From NCBI RefSeq assembly GCF_900199455.1, contig NZ_FZQR01000010.1:124001-188000 (forward strand): a stretch of 64,000 bases of DNA, read 5' to 3'. Shown here piece by piece: positions 11,416 through 20,187 of this stretch (positions within the stretch are counted from its first letter, which is position 1; each line of letters opens with the position of its first letter). Both the position numbers and the translations under genes were made by a program. Source of the DNA: Mesorhizobium carmichaelinearum (GTDB lineage: Bacteria > Pseudomonadota > Alphaproteobacteria > Rhizobiales > Rhizobiaceae). Below the pieces are notes generated by a model, which was given only the letters and a program-made list of their open reading frames with translations, made no database searches and was not told where the DNA came from.

Positions 11416-12135
11416 ATGTCGATTTGGGACCGCCTCGGCGAGTTTATCACACGGGTATCGTCTTCAGCGACGTCGGGTGTTGCCGACGTTGTCGAGGCCG
11501 TGCGCACAGTGTTCTCCGGCGATGCCGACCTGCGCCGCCGCGTCGCCTTTTCGGTGGCGATGATCGCGCTGTCGGCCAAGATGGCCAAGGCCGACGGTAT
11601 CGTCACCCAGGACGAGGTGCGCGCCTTCCAGGAAATATTCGAAGTGCCGCCGAAGGAGACGCGCAACGTTGCGCGTCTGTTCGATCTCGCCCAACGTGAC
11701 GTGGCCGGTTTCGAAACTTATGCCGAGCGCATGGCGCAATTGTGCGGCTCCGGGCATTCCAATTGCGTGATGCTGGAAGACATACTCGACGGCCTGTTCC
11801 ACATCGCCAAGGCCGACGGGCTGGTTCATGAACGCGAAGGCATCTTCCTGCACCGTATCGCCGAGATCTTCCGCATCGACGAGGCGCATTACGAATCGAT
11901 CCTGGCCCGGCACGTCAATCTTGGCGCCGGCGACCCCTATGTGGTGCTCGGCATCGAGCGCGGCAAGCCGTTCGAGGAGGTCAGGAAGCGGTACCGCAAG
12001 CTGGTGTCCGACAATCACCCCGACCGGCTGATCGCGCGCGGCCTGCCGCAGGAATTCATCAAGATCGCGACGACCAGGGTCGCGGCGATCAACGCCGCCT
12101 ATGAGATGATCGAGCGGGGCCTGCGGCACGTATGA
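11416..12135 (+). CDS. djlA: DjlA-like co-chaperone: TerB-like domain plus C-terminal J domain
   Basis: 239 residues from MSIWDRLGEFI; an ATG four codons earlier (11404) is equally open, and neither start has a strong ribosome site, so I followed the form usual in relatives. The first two thirds are an acidic, helical TerB-like domain (AFSVAMIALSAKMAKADGIV, then HIAKADGLVHERE, two related metal-binding-type repeats). The last 65 residues are a J domain with the DnaK-stimulating HPD motif in SDNHPDRL. Unlike E. coli DjlA no N-terminal membrane helix is evident. The stop overlaps the amidase start by four bases, so the two are co-translated. Confidence 0.85.
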   Translation: MSIWDRLGEFITRVSSSATSGVADVVEAVRTVFSGDADLRRRVAFSVAMIALSAKMAKADGIVTQDEVRAFQEIFEVPPKETRNVARLFDLAQRDVAGFETYAERMAQLCGSGHSNCVMLEDILDGLFHIAKADGLVHEREGIFLHRIAEIFRIDEAHYESILARHVNLGAGDPYVVLGIERGKPFEEVRKRYRKLVSDNHPDRLIARGLPQEFIKIATTRVAAINAAYEMIERGLRHV

Positions 12136-12887
12136 GCGGCTTCCTGCCCGACGAGCCTGGTGCCGAGGTCAGGGTGTCGCCGAATTTCGGGCCAAGGCGC
12201 GATACGCTGAAGCCCGACATGATCGTGCTACACTATACCGGCATGGCGACGGGTGCCGGGGCGGAGGCGTGGTTGTGCGACCCTGCGAGCGAAGTCTCGT
12301 CGCATTATCTCGTCCATGAGAATGGCCACATCGTGCAGATGGTCCGGGAAAGCGACCGCGCCTGGCACGCCGGCAAGAGCTCTTGGTTCGGACGTACCGA
12401 CGTCAATTCCTGCTCGGTCGGCATCGAGATCGTCAATCCTGGCCATTCGCTGGGCTATCCCGGGTTTCCTCGGCGCCAGATTGAGGCGGTCATCGGCCTG
12501 TGCAAGGGGATTGCCGCGCGGCATGCGATCCCCGCCATGCGGGTGCTGGCGCATTCCGACGTGGCGCCGGGGCGCAAGATCGATCCGGGCGAGAAGTTCC
12601 CTTGGGCCGCCCTGTTCAAGGCCGGTGTCGGCCATCTCGTGCCGGCCGCACCCATCAGGCGCGGGACTGCGCTGAAGCCAGGTGACAGCGGTGCGGATGT
12701 CGAAGCACTGCAGTCGATGCTGGTGCTCTATGGCTATGGCGTCGAGATATCGGGTGTTTTCGACCATCAGACACGGATTGTCGTCGAGGCCTTCCAACGG
12801 CATTTCCGGCCACGCCTGGTCGACGGGCTGGCCGACGGCTCGACCATGCGCACGCTGCAAAAATTGCTTGCTTCCATGGGCCGCTGA
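12132..12887 (+). CDS. N-acetylmuramoyl-L-alanine amidase, AmpD type, with peptidoglycan-binding tail
   Basis: 251 residues. Amidase_2 domain: zinc ligand region VLHYTGMATG, substrate region SSHYLVHENGHIVQMV, RAWHAGKSSWFGR, and the second ligand pair in VLAHSDVAPGRKIDPGEKFPW. Residues about 185-250 form a PG_binding_1 domain (LKPGDSGADVEALQSMLVLYG). There is no signal peptide, so it is probably the cytosolic enzyme that removes the stem peptide from anhydro-muropeptides during wall recycling, the step that also controls ampC inducers in many species. The family also has periplasmic AmiD members; absence of a signal argues against that. Confidence 0.92.
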   Translation: MSGFLPDEPGAEVRVSPNFGPRRDTLKPDMIVLHYTGMATGAGAEAWLCDPASEVSSHYLVHENGHIVQMVRESDRAWHAGKSSWFGRTDVNSCSVGIEIVNPGHSLGYPGFPRRQIEAVIGLCKGIAARHAIPAMRVLAHSDVAPGRKIDPGEKFPWAALFKAGVGHLVPAAPIRRGTALKPGDSGADVEALQSMLVLYGYGVEISGVFDHQTRIVVEAFQRHFRPRLVDGLADGSTMRTLQKLLASMGR

Positions 12888-13098
12888 CCCAGGGGCAAGG
12901 CGCTGCCCAAGTAATCTTTTCCTCTGTCAGGTTACAAACTGTCACTCAAAGTGACTTGCCCCGCCTTCATTGGCGCCAATTCGGGCTTCAAAGGGCAATT
13001 CGTACAGTTTGTCGGACGTCTAGCCCCCCGGATGTTCCGATATTAATCAAGCAGCGCCGCGCGAACATCTTCGCGTGGTCCAGACAGAACAGGATCAC

Positions 13099-13800
13099 AT
13101 GCAGAAATTGACCGTTGTAACGGCAGCTCTTGCTGCCGGCGTAATGACTTTTGCCTTGAACGCGGCCGACGCCGCGCCGGTAAGCCCACGGGCCGATCAG
13201 GGGCTCGTCGCGGTGACCGCCAAAGGCAAGGCCATTTCCGCCAAAAGCAGCAGGAGTGCGAAAGCGACGGCGAAGCAGGCTTCCGCAAAGGTGGAAAAGG
13301 CCAGCTGGGCCAAGGCGAAGAAATCTTCCGCCAAGGCCAAGCGCGGCCGCAAAACCGTCGACATGACGACAACGGCATCGATCGGCCTCAGGAACGTGGC
13401 TGCGTCGACGGCAGCGGTGGCCAGCAGCGGCCAGTACTCCGCGATCGTCGCCCGCTATGCGGCGAGCTACGGCGTTCCGGTGTCGCTGGCCCAGGCCGTC
13501 ATCACGATCGAGAGTAACTACCGGCCGAACATGGTCGGCAGCGCCGGCGAGATCGGCCTGATGCAAATCAAGCCGGCGACGGCGCGTATGATGGGATACA
13601 ACGGTTCGGCCAAGGGGCTGTTCGATCCCGATACCAACATCAAATACGGCATGAAGTATCTCGCTTTGGCGCAAAACCTTGGCGGTGGCACCACCTGTGG
13701 CACGATCTTGAAATACAATGCCGGCCATGCCGCGACGCGGATGAACCCGATCTCGGCCGCCTATTGCAGCAAGGTCAAGGTTCAGATGGCGGCACTTTGA
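13099..13800 (+). CDS. Lytic transglycosylase, SLT domain
   Basis: 233 residues from the ATG at 13099; this gives a proper signal peptide (LTVVTAALAAGVMTFALNAADA), which a GTG eight codons upstream would bury. Residues 40-90 are very rich in Lys, Ala and Ser and are probably an extended, wall-binding linker. The SLT domain follows: VSLAQAVITIESNYRPN holds the catalytic glutamate (E138), then GEIGLMQIKPATARMMGY and NIKYGMKYLA. It cleaves glycan strands in the periplasm. The gene ends with its own terminator immediately before rnpB. Confidence 0.9.
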   Translation: MQKLTVVTAALAAGVMTFALNAADAAPVSPRADQGLVAVTAKGKAISAKSSRSAKATAKQASAKVEKASWAKAKKSSAKAKRGRKTVDMTTTASIGLRNVAASTAAVASSGQYSAIVARYAASYGVPVSLAQAVITIESNYRPNMVGSAGEIGLMQIKPATARMMGYNGSAKGLFDPDTNIKYGMKYLALAQNLGGGTTCGTILKYNAGHAATRMNPISAAYCSKVKVQMAAL

Positions 13801-13814
13801 TTACAAGTTGCGAG

Positions 13815-13838
13815 AGCCGGCGGACAAGCCGGCTTTTT
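13815..13838 (+). terminator. Terminator after the SLT gene
   Basis: AGCCGGC-GGACAA-GCCGGCT followed by TTTTT. Confidence 0.88.
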
Positions 13839-13876
13839 CGTTTGCGTTTTCCCGGCTGAACCCCTTTATACGCCGT

Positions 13877-14274
13877 GCCAGCTGGCTGGGCGGCCGCACT
13901 CGCAAACGCCGAAAGGCCGCGAGTGAGGAAAGTCCGGGCTCCATGGAGACACGGTGCCGGTTAATGGCCGGCGGGGGCGACCCCAGGGAAAGTGCCACAG
14001 AAAGCAAACCGCCACGACTTTGTCGGGGTAAGGGTGAAAGGGTGGGGTAAGAGCCCACCGCGCGACTGGCAACAGAAGCGGCACGGTAAACCCCACCGGG
14101 AGCAAAACCGAATAGGGGCGGTGCGAGGGGCAACCCTCGAGGGCTGTTTCCGGCTCACCGTCCGGGTAGGTTGCGTGAGGCGCATGGCAACATGCGCCCA
14201 AGATGAATGGCCGCCACGTTCTCGTCCCGCAAGGGGCGAGGGCCATACAGAACCCGGCTTACAGGCCAGCTGGC
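13877..14274 (+). ncRNA. rnpB: RNase P RNA, bacterial class A
   Basis: The catalytic RNA that removes 5' leaders from tRNA precursors. Seen directly: the universally conserved block GAGGAAAGTCCGGGCTCC at about 13921-13938, CAGGGAAAGTGCCACAGAAA, the alphaproteobacterial middle part with GGTAAACCCCACCGGGAGCAA, and the closing ACAGAACCCGGCTTACAGGCC. The two ends pair (GCCAGCTGG at the start against CCAGCTGGC at the end), which fixes the borders to within a few bases. Length near 398, normal for Hyphomicrobiales. Several open frames on both strands cross it and are not genes. Confidence 0.96.
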
Positions 14275-14445
14275 AGTTTCGCCCTCGAAAAGAGAAATCC
14301 TTTGAGATCAGCAGGTTGCGCCCTCGGGTGCGCCTGTCGATTCAAGTCTTTCATCCGTTTGCCCATAAGAGCCAGGCTCGGCCGTCGCTTGAAGCTGGTG
14401 CGATTAAATCGTACCATGGTTCGAGAACGGTATCGGGAGCCTATC

Positions 14446-14721
14446 ATGGGACAGGTCGACAAACGCAGCATCACGCTGTCGCCGGAACTGGCGCAAGCGG
14501 TGGACGATGTGGTCGCTGCAGGGGAGTACGCCTCGGCGAGCGAAGTCATCCGCGATGCGCTGCGGCAATGGAAGGACCGCCGCGATCTCTTCGGTTATAC
14601 GATCGAGGAGTTGCGCAAGCTGGTGCAGGAAGGCATCGATAGCGGGCCGGGGCGATTTGCATCGATGGATGAAATCAAAGCCGAGGCACGGAGGCGCTTG
14701 CGATCTGACGGCGCAGCATGA
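14446..14721 (+). CDS. parD: ParD-type antitoxin (CopG/ribbon-helix-helix)
   Basis: 91 residues. The N-terminal ribbon-helix-helix is recognisable in RSITLSPELAQAVDDVVAAG and SASEVIRDALRQWKDR; the C-terminal half (IEELRKLVQEGIDSGPGR, then MDEIKAEARRR) wraps the toxin in known ParDE pairs. A longer frame from 14203 runs through rnpB and is not used; GGGAG stands before the chosen ATG. It overlaps the toxin frame by four bases. The antitoxin is intact although its toxin is broken. Confidence 0.9.
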   Translation: MGQVDKRSITLSPELAQAVDDVVAAGEYASASEVIRDALRQWKDRRDLFGYTIEELRKLVQEGIDSGPGRFASMDEIKAEARRRLRSDGAA

Positions 14722-15021
14722 ATCTGCTGCCCATCGTCCGGAACGCACGCGCAGAAGAAGATTTGATCGCGATTTGGCAACATATTGCCCGCGATAGCGA
14801 GGCTGCAGCCGGACCGGTTGCTCGACCGCTTCGAGGCGCGGTGGCAGCAACTGGCTTCCTTTCCCTTCTCAGGCGCGCCGCGCGACGACATCGCGCCCGG
14901 CATCCGTCATCTGGTCGTTGGCGACTATCTCACTTTGTATCGTGTGAACGACGACGTAATCGAAATTCTTCGCGTGCTGCATGGGCATCGCAACATCGAA
15001 GCTGAGGATGTCGGCTCGTGA
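14718..15021 (+). pseudogene. parE: ParE-type toxin, frameshifted
   Basis: The first 31 codons read MNLLPIVRNARAEEDLIAIW with HIARDSEAAA, a normal ParE start. The homologous continuation DRLLDRFEARWQQLASFPFS, GIRHLVVGDYLTLYRVNDD and VIEILRVLHGHRNI lies one base out of phase, beginning at 14812. A single extra base in the GCCGGACC stretch at about 14807-14812 explains it. The unshifted frame instead runs into an arginine-rich shadow peptide of 95 residues. With that base removed the protein would have about 100 residues, the family norm. The toxin is most likely inactive unless this is a sequencing error. Confidence 0.85.
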
Positions 15022-15030
15022 CCGGTTCGG

Positions 15031-16146
15031 TCAGCCGCTGATCCTGTCCAGCGACATCTCGATGGCCTTCCAGAGTTCTTCCACCGGTTCACAGCCGATC
15101 GACAGGCGGACAAAGCCTGGCGGCACCGCATCGCCTCGCTTCGAACGCCGCTCGGCCGAAGTGTGGACGCCGCCGAAGGAGGTCGCGGCCTCAATCAGTT
15201 GGCAATTGTTGATGAAATCCTCGGCCTTATCCTCCGAGGCGAGTTCGAAGGAGATGAGGAAGCCGAAGCGCTCCATCTGGGCGCGGGCAAGGTTGTGTGA
15301 CGGATCGCCATTCAGGCCGGGAAAACGCAGGCCACTGACCGCGCGATGTCCCTTCAGCCGTTGCGCGATCGCCTCGGCCGACGAGCACATGCGGTCGAAG
15401 CGCACCTCCAGTGTTTCGAGGCCGCGATGCACAAGCCAGGCCTCGAACGGACCGGGAATGCCACCGGCCATTGCGCGCCAGTCCGTCACCTTGGTGATGA
15501 TGTCGGCGTTGCGGCTGGCGACATGGCCGAACAGCACGTCCGAGTGGCCGTTGACCGCCTTGGTGTCGGCGGAGACGACGATATCGGCGCCGAAGTCGAG
15601 CGGACGCTGGCCGAAGGGCGTCATCGTCGTGTTGTCGACGACAAGGATCCCGCCTTGCTCGTGGACAGCCTTGGCGATCGCCGAGATGTCGCAGATGTCC
15701 AGCCGCGGGTTGGACGGGGTTTCCACGAAAACCAGCGAATAGCCTTCGAAGCCGCCGTCAAGGAAGGTCGGCGTCGGCCTGGTGTCGCAGATGATGCCGA
15801 GCGGCTTCAGGAAGCGTTCAGCCATCGCGCGCGTGGCGTGATAACCATCCGCCGGCAGAAGCACGCGATCGCCCGATTTCAGCAGCGCGAAAAACACCGA
15901 CGAAATCGCGCCCATTCCAGAGGGAAAACTCACACATTGCGCATCTTCCAGATGGCCGAGCACGTGTTCCACGGCGCGCCATGTCGGGTTGTCGTAGCGG
16001 CCATATTGATCGACCCCGGTCTCGACGCCGGGCGTGTGAAAGATCGAAGCCATGGTCAGCGGCAAGGGGATCGGATCGCCAGCGGCGAAATCGCGGCTGC
16101 GCAAATGGGACAGTTCGGCGGCGCGTGACTTTGCCGTCTCGGACAT
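15031..16146 (-). CDS. PLP-dependent Cys/Met-metabolism enzyme (cystathionine gamma-lyase type)
   Basis: 371 residues, fold type I, Cys_Met_Meta_PP family. Substrate loop YGRYDNPTWRAVE, cofactor-binding FPSGMGAISSVFFAL, VETPSNPRLDICD and LVVDNTTMTPFGQ (D171 contacts the pyridine), and the Schiff-base lysine in VSADTKAVNGHSDVLFG (K196). The final part (FVRLSIGCEPVEELW) carries the conserved arginine for the substrate carboxylate. Family members include cystathionine gamma-lyase, gamma-synthase and methionine gamma-lyase; the reaction here cannot be fixed from sequence. AAGGA precedes the ATG. It is divergent from the dcw cluster. Confidence 0.88.
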   Translation of the reverse strand: MSETAKSRAAELSHLRSRDFAAGDPIPLPLTMASIFHTPGVETGVDQYGRYDNPTWRAVEHVLGHLEDAQCVSFPSGMGAISSVFFALLKSGDRVLLPADGYHATRAMAERFLKPLGIICDTRPTPTFLDGGFEGYSLVFVETPSNPRLDICDISAIAKAVHEQGGILVVDNTTMTPFGQRPLDFGADIVVSADTKAVNGHSDVLFGHVASRNADIITKVTDWRAMAGGIPGPFEAWLVHRGLETLEVRFDRMCSSAEAIAQRLKGHRAVSGLRFPGLNGDPSHNLARAQMERFGFLISFELASEDKAEDFINNCQLIEAATSFGGVHTSAERRSKRGDAVPPGFVRLSIGCEPVEELWKAIEMSLDRISG

Positions 16147-16554
16147 GAGCTCGATCCTTGTTATCTGGGCGGAAGACGTCGCTCGACGCTATGCGGGTGG
16201 GTGATCCGCGGCAAGCCCAAGTCTTTTGGGCCAGAGGGCTCTAAACGCTTCGTTAGGCTTAATGATCCATAAAGACGAGACGTGCCGTAACGGCTGCTCG
16301 GATTGGTCGCGCTGCGCGTGTTTGTGAAGCCCATTCCCGTTGACGCCCATAGTGCCCCATGATATCCCATCAAGACATCAAAGCCTTCGTTCCGCGTCAG
16401 GGTAAAGCGTACGCCAATCGGGCAGCCGCGGCGGCTGCGCGTTTGCCGGTTTTTGCCCGTGTGGGCGAGGCTGATACGGGGCAGGGAACGCGCGGCAGTG
16501 GCGCGTGCGATACAATGAAAAGGGGTGCGGCGGCGCAAGCGGCTGTAACGCGTG
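16147..16554. other. Gap between the PLP enzyme and mraZ: expected dcw promoter region
   Basis: 408 bases with no convincing gene. A possible promoter is TTGACG at 16339 with ATATCC about 16 bases later. A GC-rich hairpin (GCAGCCGCGGCGGCTGC) occurs near 16422. I looked for the TGGGN repeats with five-base spacers that MraZ binds in other bacteria and did not find a regular array. No GANTC site is present, in contrast with the gap before ddl. Confidence 0.5.
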
Positions 16555-17013
16555 ATGGACCGGTTTCTGTCGAACACGGTGAGCAGGATCGATGCGAAGG
16601 GGCGGGTGTCCGTTCCGGCGCATTTCCGCGCCGTCGTGCAGAAGCGCGGCTATTCGGAACTCTATGCACTGCGCTGCCTGGACCTGCCGGCGATGGATGT
16701 CGGCGGGCTGGACCTGCTCGACCGCTACGAGCAGCGCATCGCGCAGGAAGATCCATTCCTGCAGACGGCGGACGACATGTCCTTCTTCTGCCATGGCGAT
16801 GGAGCGTTCCTGAAACTCGATCAGGACGGCCGTATCACCATGAGCGATTTCATTCGCGAACACACCGGCATCTCGGCGGAGGTGGCCTTTGTCGGGCGCG
16901 GCAATTTTTTTCAGATCTGGGAGCCGGGACGGCTTGCGGCCTATGGGGCGCAGGCGCGGGCCAGGCTTTTGCAGCTTCGGCAGGGGACGAAGCCTGGGGA
17001 GCGACCGGAATGA
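16555..17013 (+). CDS. mraZ: MraZ, DNA-binding regulator of the dcw cluster
   Basis: 152 residues from the ATG at 16555 (a GTG immediately upstream is also open). Two AbrB-like MraZ repeats: the first opens MDRFLSNTVSRIDAKGRVSV and the second contains GAFLKLDQDGRITMSDFIREH. MraZ forms a ring and binds direct repeats before its own gene, repressing the cluster and thereby rsmH dosage. It is the first gene of the cluster and overlaps rsmH by four bases. Confidence 0.95.
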   Translation: MDRFLSNTVSRIDAKGRVSVPAHFRAVVQKRGYSELYALRCLDLPAMDVGGLDLLDRYEQRIAQEDPFLQTADDMSFFCHGDGAFLKLDQDGRITMSDFIREHTGISAEVAFVGRGNFFQIWEPGRLAAYGAQARARLLQLRQGTKPGERPE

Positions 17014-18026
17014 CGGTGGGCCACGGCGATGACATCCACGCCGTTGGCGGATCGGTCCGCCACATTCCGGTCCTCCTTGGCGAAGTGCTCGAGGCACTGG
17101 CGCCGGTGGAGGGCGACATCATCATCGACGGCACGTTCGGCGCTGGCGGCTATACGAAAGCCATTCTGGCGACCGGCGCTTCGGTCGTCGCCATCGACCG
17201 CGATCCCGACGCCATTGCGGCCGGGCGCGATCTCGAGGCGCAATCGGGCGGTCGGCTGAAGCTGGTGCAGGCGCCATTCTCGACGCTGGACGAGCATGTC
17301 GAGAGCGCCGATGGCGTCGTGCTCGACATTGGCGTCTCCTCGATGCAACTCGACCAGGCCGAGCGGGGCTTTTCCTTCCGGTTCGACGGGCCGCTCGACA
17401 TGCGCATGGCGCAGGCGGGCCTGAGTGCCGCCGATGTCGTCAACAGCTTCAAACCCGGCGACCTTGCCCGTATCTTCGGTTTCCTCGGCGAGGAGCGCCA
17501 CGCCGGGCGCATCGCCCGCATGATCGAGGCGCGCCGCGAAAAGCGGCCGTTCGAGCGCACGCTGGAACTGGCGGACGCCATCGAGACGCATATCGGCCGC
17601 GCGCCGAAGGACAAGATCCACCCAGCGACCCGCGTCTTCCAGGCGCTGCGCATCTACGTCAATGACGAGCTCGGCGAACTGGCCAAGGCACTGTTCGCGG
17701 CCGAACACGCATTGAAGCCTGGTGGACGGCTCGTGGTGGTGACGTTCCATTCGCTGGAAGACCGCATCGTCAAGCGTTTCATCGCCGACCGGGCCGACGT
17801 CGCCACCGGCTCACGTCATCTGCCCGAGGCGCATGCGCGCACCGCGACCTTCCGCAAGGCCGGTGGCGGCGTGACGGCTGATGATGCCGAGGTCGCGGCC
17901 AATCCGCGGGCCCGTTCGGCCAGGCTGCGCGCGGCAATCCGTACCGAGGCGCCGGCGCGCGCCGGCGATTTTTCGATTTTCGGCCTTCCAAAGCTTCCCG
18001 GCATCAACCTGCCGGGGGAGAGGTAA
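17010..18026 (+). CDS. rsmH: 16S rRNA (cytosine(1402)-N(4))-methyltransferase
   Basis: 338 residues (also called MraW). It methylates N4 of C1402 in the ribosomal decoding centre. Family stretches: HIPVLLGEVLEAL, the SAM site IIIDGTFGAGGYTKAIL with VVAIDRDPDAI, VVLDIGVSSMQLD, the long central domain starting RGFSFRFDGPLDMRM, HPATRVFQALRIYVNDEL and VVVTFHSLEDRIVKRF. The ATG overlaps the mraZ stop (ATGA) and an RBS-like GGGGAG lies just before. Confidence 0.97.
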   Translation: MTVGHGDDIHAVGGSVRHIPVLLGEVLEALAPVEGDIIIDGTFGAGGYTKAILATGASVVAIDRDPDAIAAGRDLEAQSGGRLKLVQAPFSTLDEHVESADGVVLDIGVSSMQLDQAERGFSFRFDGPLDMRMAQAGLSAADVVNSFKPGDLARIFGFLGEERHAGRIARMIEARREKRPFERTLELADAIETHIGRAPKDKIHPATRVFQALRIYVNDELGELAKALFAAEHALKPGGRLVVVTFHSLEDRIVKRFIADRADVATGSRHLPEAHARTATFRKAGGGVTADDAEVAANPRARSARLRAAIRTEAPARAGDFSIFGLPKLPGINLPGER

Positions 18027-18031
18027 AGCAC

Positions 18032-18427
18032 GTGTTCCGTACCAGCGACATTGTCCTGATTGCCGTCATGGTTTCGGCGGCGGCCCTGACCTACAAGACC
18101 AAGCGCGAGGCCGAGGATCAGCTGGCGGCGGTGCAGAAGATCCATAACCAGATACGTTATGAGGAGGAGACGATCGACCTGCTCAAGGCCGACTGGAGCC
18201 TGCTCACCCAGCCGTCGCGGCTGCAGAAGCTCGCGGAACTCTACAAGTCGCAGCTTGCGCTCGAGCCGGTCAGTGCCCGCCAGATCGTCGGCTTGAGCGA
18301 CCTGCCGGCCAAAGCCCTGGATATTCAGGACATCCTGAAGGGGCGCCAGGACAGCATGGCCGACAATTCCGACAAGGCGCCGTCTGGCGACAAGGATCCC
18401 GTCGTGACCGGAGACATCGCCCAATGA
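18032..18427 (+). CDS. ftsL: Cell division protein FtsL
   Basis: 131 residues, GTG start behind a strong GGGGGAGAGG site five bases after rsmH. One N-terminal membrane helix (DIVLIAVMVSAAALTY) is followed by a heptad-like coiled coil (KREAEDQLAAVQKIHNQIR, then EETIDLLKADWSLLTQPSRL), the standard FtsL plan; the phrase DWSLLTQPSRLQKLA is conserved in rhizobial FtsL. It bridges FtsQ/FtsB to FtsWI and activates septal synthesis. The tail after residue 100 is polar and probably disordered. Overlaps ftsI by four bases. Confidence 0.9.
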   Translation: MFRTSDIVLIAVMVSAAALTYKTKREAEDQLAAVQKIHNQIRYEEETIDLLKADWSLLTQPSRLQKLAELYKSQLALEPVSARQIVGLSDLPAKALDIQDILKGRQDSMADNSDKAPSGDKDPVVTGDIAQ

Positions 18428-20133
18428 TCGGCAAACTGCTGAAGCGCCGCGCCAGGGCGGGTGAAGACGGATCGATCGTCGTCGAAGGCGCCCGCAAGGC
18501 GACAGGCGGCAAGGGCAAGGCGCGCATCGTGATGACGATGGCCGTGTTCTTCGGCATCTTCTCGACCATTTCAGGGCGATTGGTCTATCTCGGTTTCCAG
18601 ACACCTGACCTGTCGGGCGGCCCGCAGAGCCGGATCACCGCCTCGCGGCCCGACATTGTCGACCGCAATGGCGAAGTGCTGGCGACCGACATCAAGACGG
18701 CGTCGCTGTTTGCCGAGCCGCGCCGCATCGTCGATGCCGACGAGGCGATCGAGAAACTGTCGACCGTGCTGCCCGAGATCGACTACGAGCAGACCTACCA
18801 CAAGCTCAAGAGCGGCGCCGGCTTCGTCTGGCTGCAGCGGCAGCTGACGCCCAAGCAGCAGGCCGATATCATGCAGCTCGGCATTCCCGGCTTCGGCTTC
18901 CGCACGGAGAAGCGCCGTTTCTATCCGAGCGGCGAAACCTCTTCCTACATTGTCGGCCTGACCAACATCGACAACCAGGGCATCTCCGGCATGGAGAAAT
19001 ATATCGACGAGCAGGGCCTGAGCGACCTGCAGGCGTCGGGCCTGGCGGTGGCCAAGGATCTCAAGCCGGTGAAGCTTTCGATCGATCTGCGCATCCAGCA
19101 TGTGGTGCGCGACGAGATCGCCGCCGGCCTGGAGCGCTACCGCGCCATCGGCGCCGGCGCCGTCGTGCTCAACGTCAAGACCGGCGAAGTGGTGGCCATG
19201 GCCTCGGTGCCGGATTTCGATCCGAACAATCCTTACAATGCACAGGAAAAGGACCGGCTGAACCGGATGTCGGCGGGGCTCTATGAGATGGGCTCGACCT
19301 TCAAGAGCTTCACCTCGGCCATGGCGCTCGATTCCGGCAAGGCAACGATGAACAGTCGTTTCGACGCTTCGCATCCAATCCGGGTCGGCCATCAGGCCAT
19401 TCACGATTTCCACGGCAAGAACCGTGTGCTGTCGTTGCCGGAGGTTTTCCTCTATTCGTCCAACATCGGATCGGCTCGCGAGGCCGAGCTGGTCGGCATC
19501 GAAGGGCACCGGGAATTCCTGCATCGCCTTGGCATCTTGGAAAGGATGCAGACCGAACTGCCGGAAGTCGCCCGCCCGACCGAACCGAAGGTCTGGAAAC
19601 AGGTCAATTCGTTCACCATCGCCTTCGGCCACGGCGTGTCGACGACGCCGTTGCAAGCGGCTGTCGGTTGCGCCGCACTGATGAATGGCGGCTTCCTGAT
19701 GAACCCGACCTTCCTGGTGCGTACCCAGGAAGAAGCAATGGCCACCGCCAAGAAAGTTGTCAGCGAAAAGACGGTCGAGGGCATGCGCTACCTCTATTCG
19801 CTCAACGCCGAGAAGGGTTCGGCTAGAAACGCCAGGGTCCCCGGCTACCGCGTTGGTGGCAAAACCGGAACGGCCGAGAAGGTCATCAACGGGCGCTACT
19901 CTAAAGAGTTGAATTTCAATACCTTCGTCGCCGCCTTCCCGATGGACGACCCGCAATATCTGGTGTTTACGATTGCCGACGCCCCGCACCCGGAAAAGCC
20001 CGGGATGACCGACGTCGCGGCCTCGAATGCTGGGGTTATGGCCGGCAATATCATCAGGCGTTCGGCGGCCATGCTTGGCGTGAAGCCAGATTTCAGCCAT
20101 GAAAATGGTGCAACGCTGGTTTCCTATCAGTGA
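18424..20133 (+). CDS. ftsI: FtsI (PBP3), septal D,D-transpeptidase
   Basis: 569 residues. A short cytoplasmic part and one membrane helix (about residues 38-58) precede the PBP dimerisation domain, which opens RPDIVDRNGEVLATDIK. The transpeptidase domain has its nucleophile in MGSTFKSF (S291, SxxK), the SxN motif in YSSNIGSA and the KTG triad in GGKTGTAEK. It cross-links stem peptides at the septum as the partner of FtsW. Start overlaps ftsL (ATGA). After it come 54 bases before murE, with no terminator. Confidence 0.96.
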   Translation: MIGKLLKRRARAGEDGSIVVEGARKATGGKGKARIVMTMAVFFGIFSTISGRLVYLGFQTPDLSGGPQSRITASRPDIVDRNGEVLATDIKTASLFAEPRRIVDADEAIEKLSTVLPEIDYEQTYHKLKSGAGFVWLQRQLTPKQQADIMQLGIPGFGFRTEKRRFYPSGETSSYIVGLTNIDNQGISGMEKYIDEQGLSDLQASGLAVAKDLKPVKLSIDLRIQHVVRDEIAAGLERYRAIGAGAVVLNVKTGEVVAMASVPDFDPNNPYNAQEKDRLNRMSAGLYEMGSTFKSFTSAMALDSGKATMNSRFDASHPIRVGHQAIHDFHGKNRVLSLPEVFLYSSNIGSAREAELVGIEGHREFLHRLGILERMQTELPEVARPTEPKVWKQVNSFTIAFGHGVSTTPLQAAVGCAALMNGGFLMNPTFLVRTQEEAMATAKKVVSEKTVEGMRYLYSLNAEKGSARNARVPGYRVGGKTGTAEKVINGRYSKELNFNTFVAAFPMDDPQYLVFTIADAPHPEKPGMTDVAASNAGVMAGNIIRRSAAMLGVKPDFSHENGATLVSYQ

Positions 20134-20187
20134 TTCTTAGGGCGCGCCGGCAACTGCGCGCTATTTTGTTGCGGTGAACGGAACTCG

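Noticed and set aside
13808..14642. Several open frames on both strands
   Set aside because: They cross the RNase P RNA and have no protein-like features.
16147..16554. MraZ binding boxes (TGGGN repeats at ten-base period)
   Set aside because: TGGG occurs several times but not with the regular spacing required.
16359..17009. Upstream extension of rsmH in its frame
   Set aside because: It overlaps all of mraZ in another frame; the coupled ATGA start is the real one.
18571..20100. 509-residue open frame on the minus strand
   Set aside because: Antisense to ftsI with shadow-type composition.
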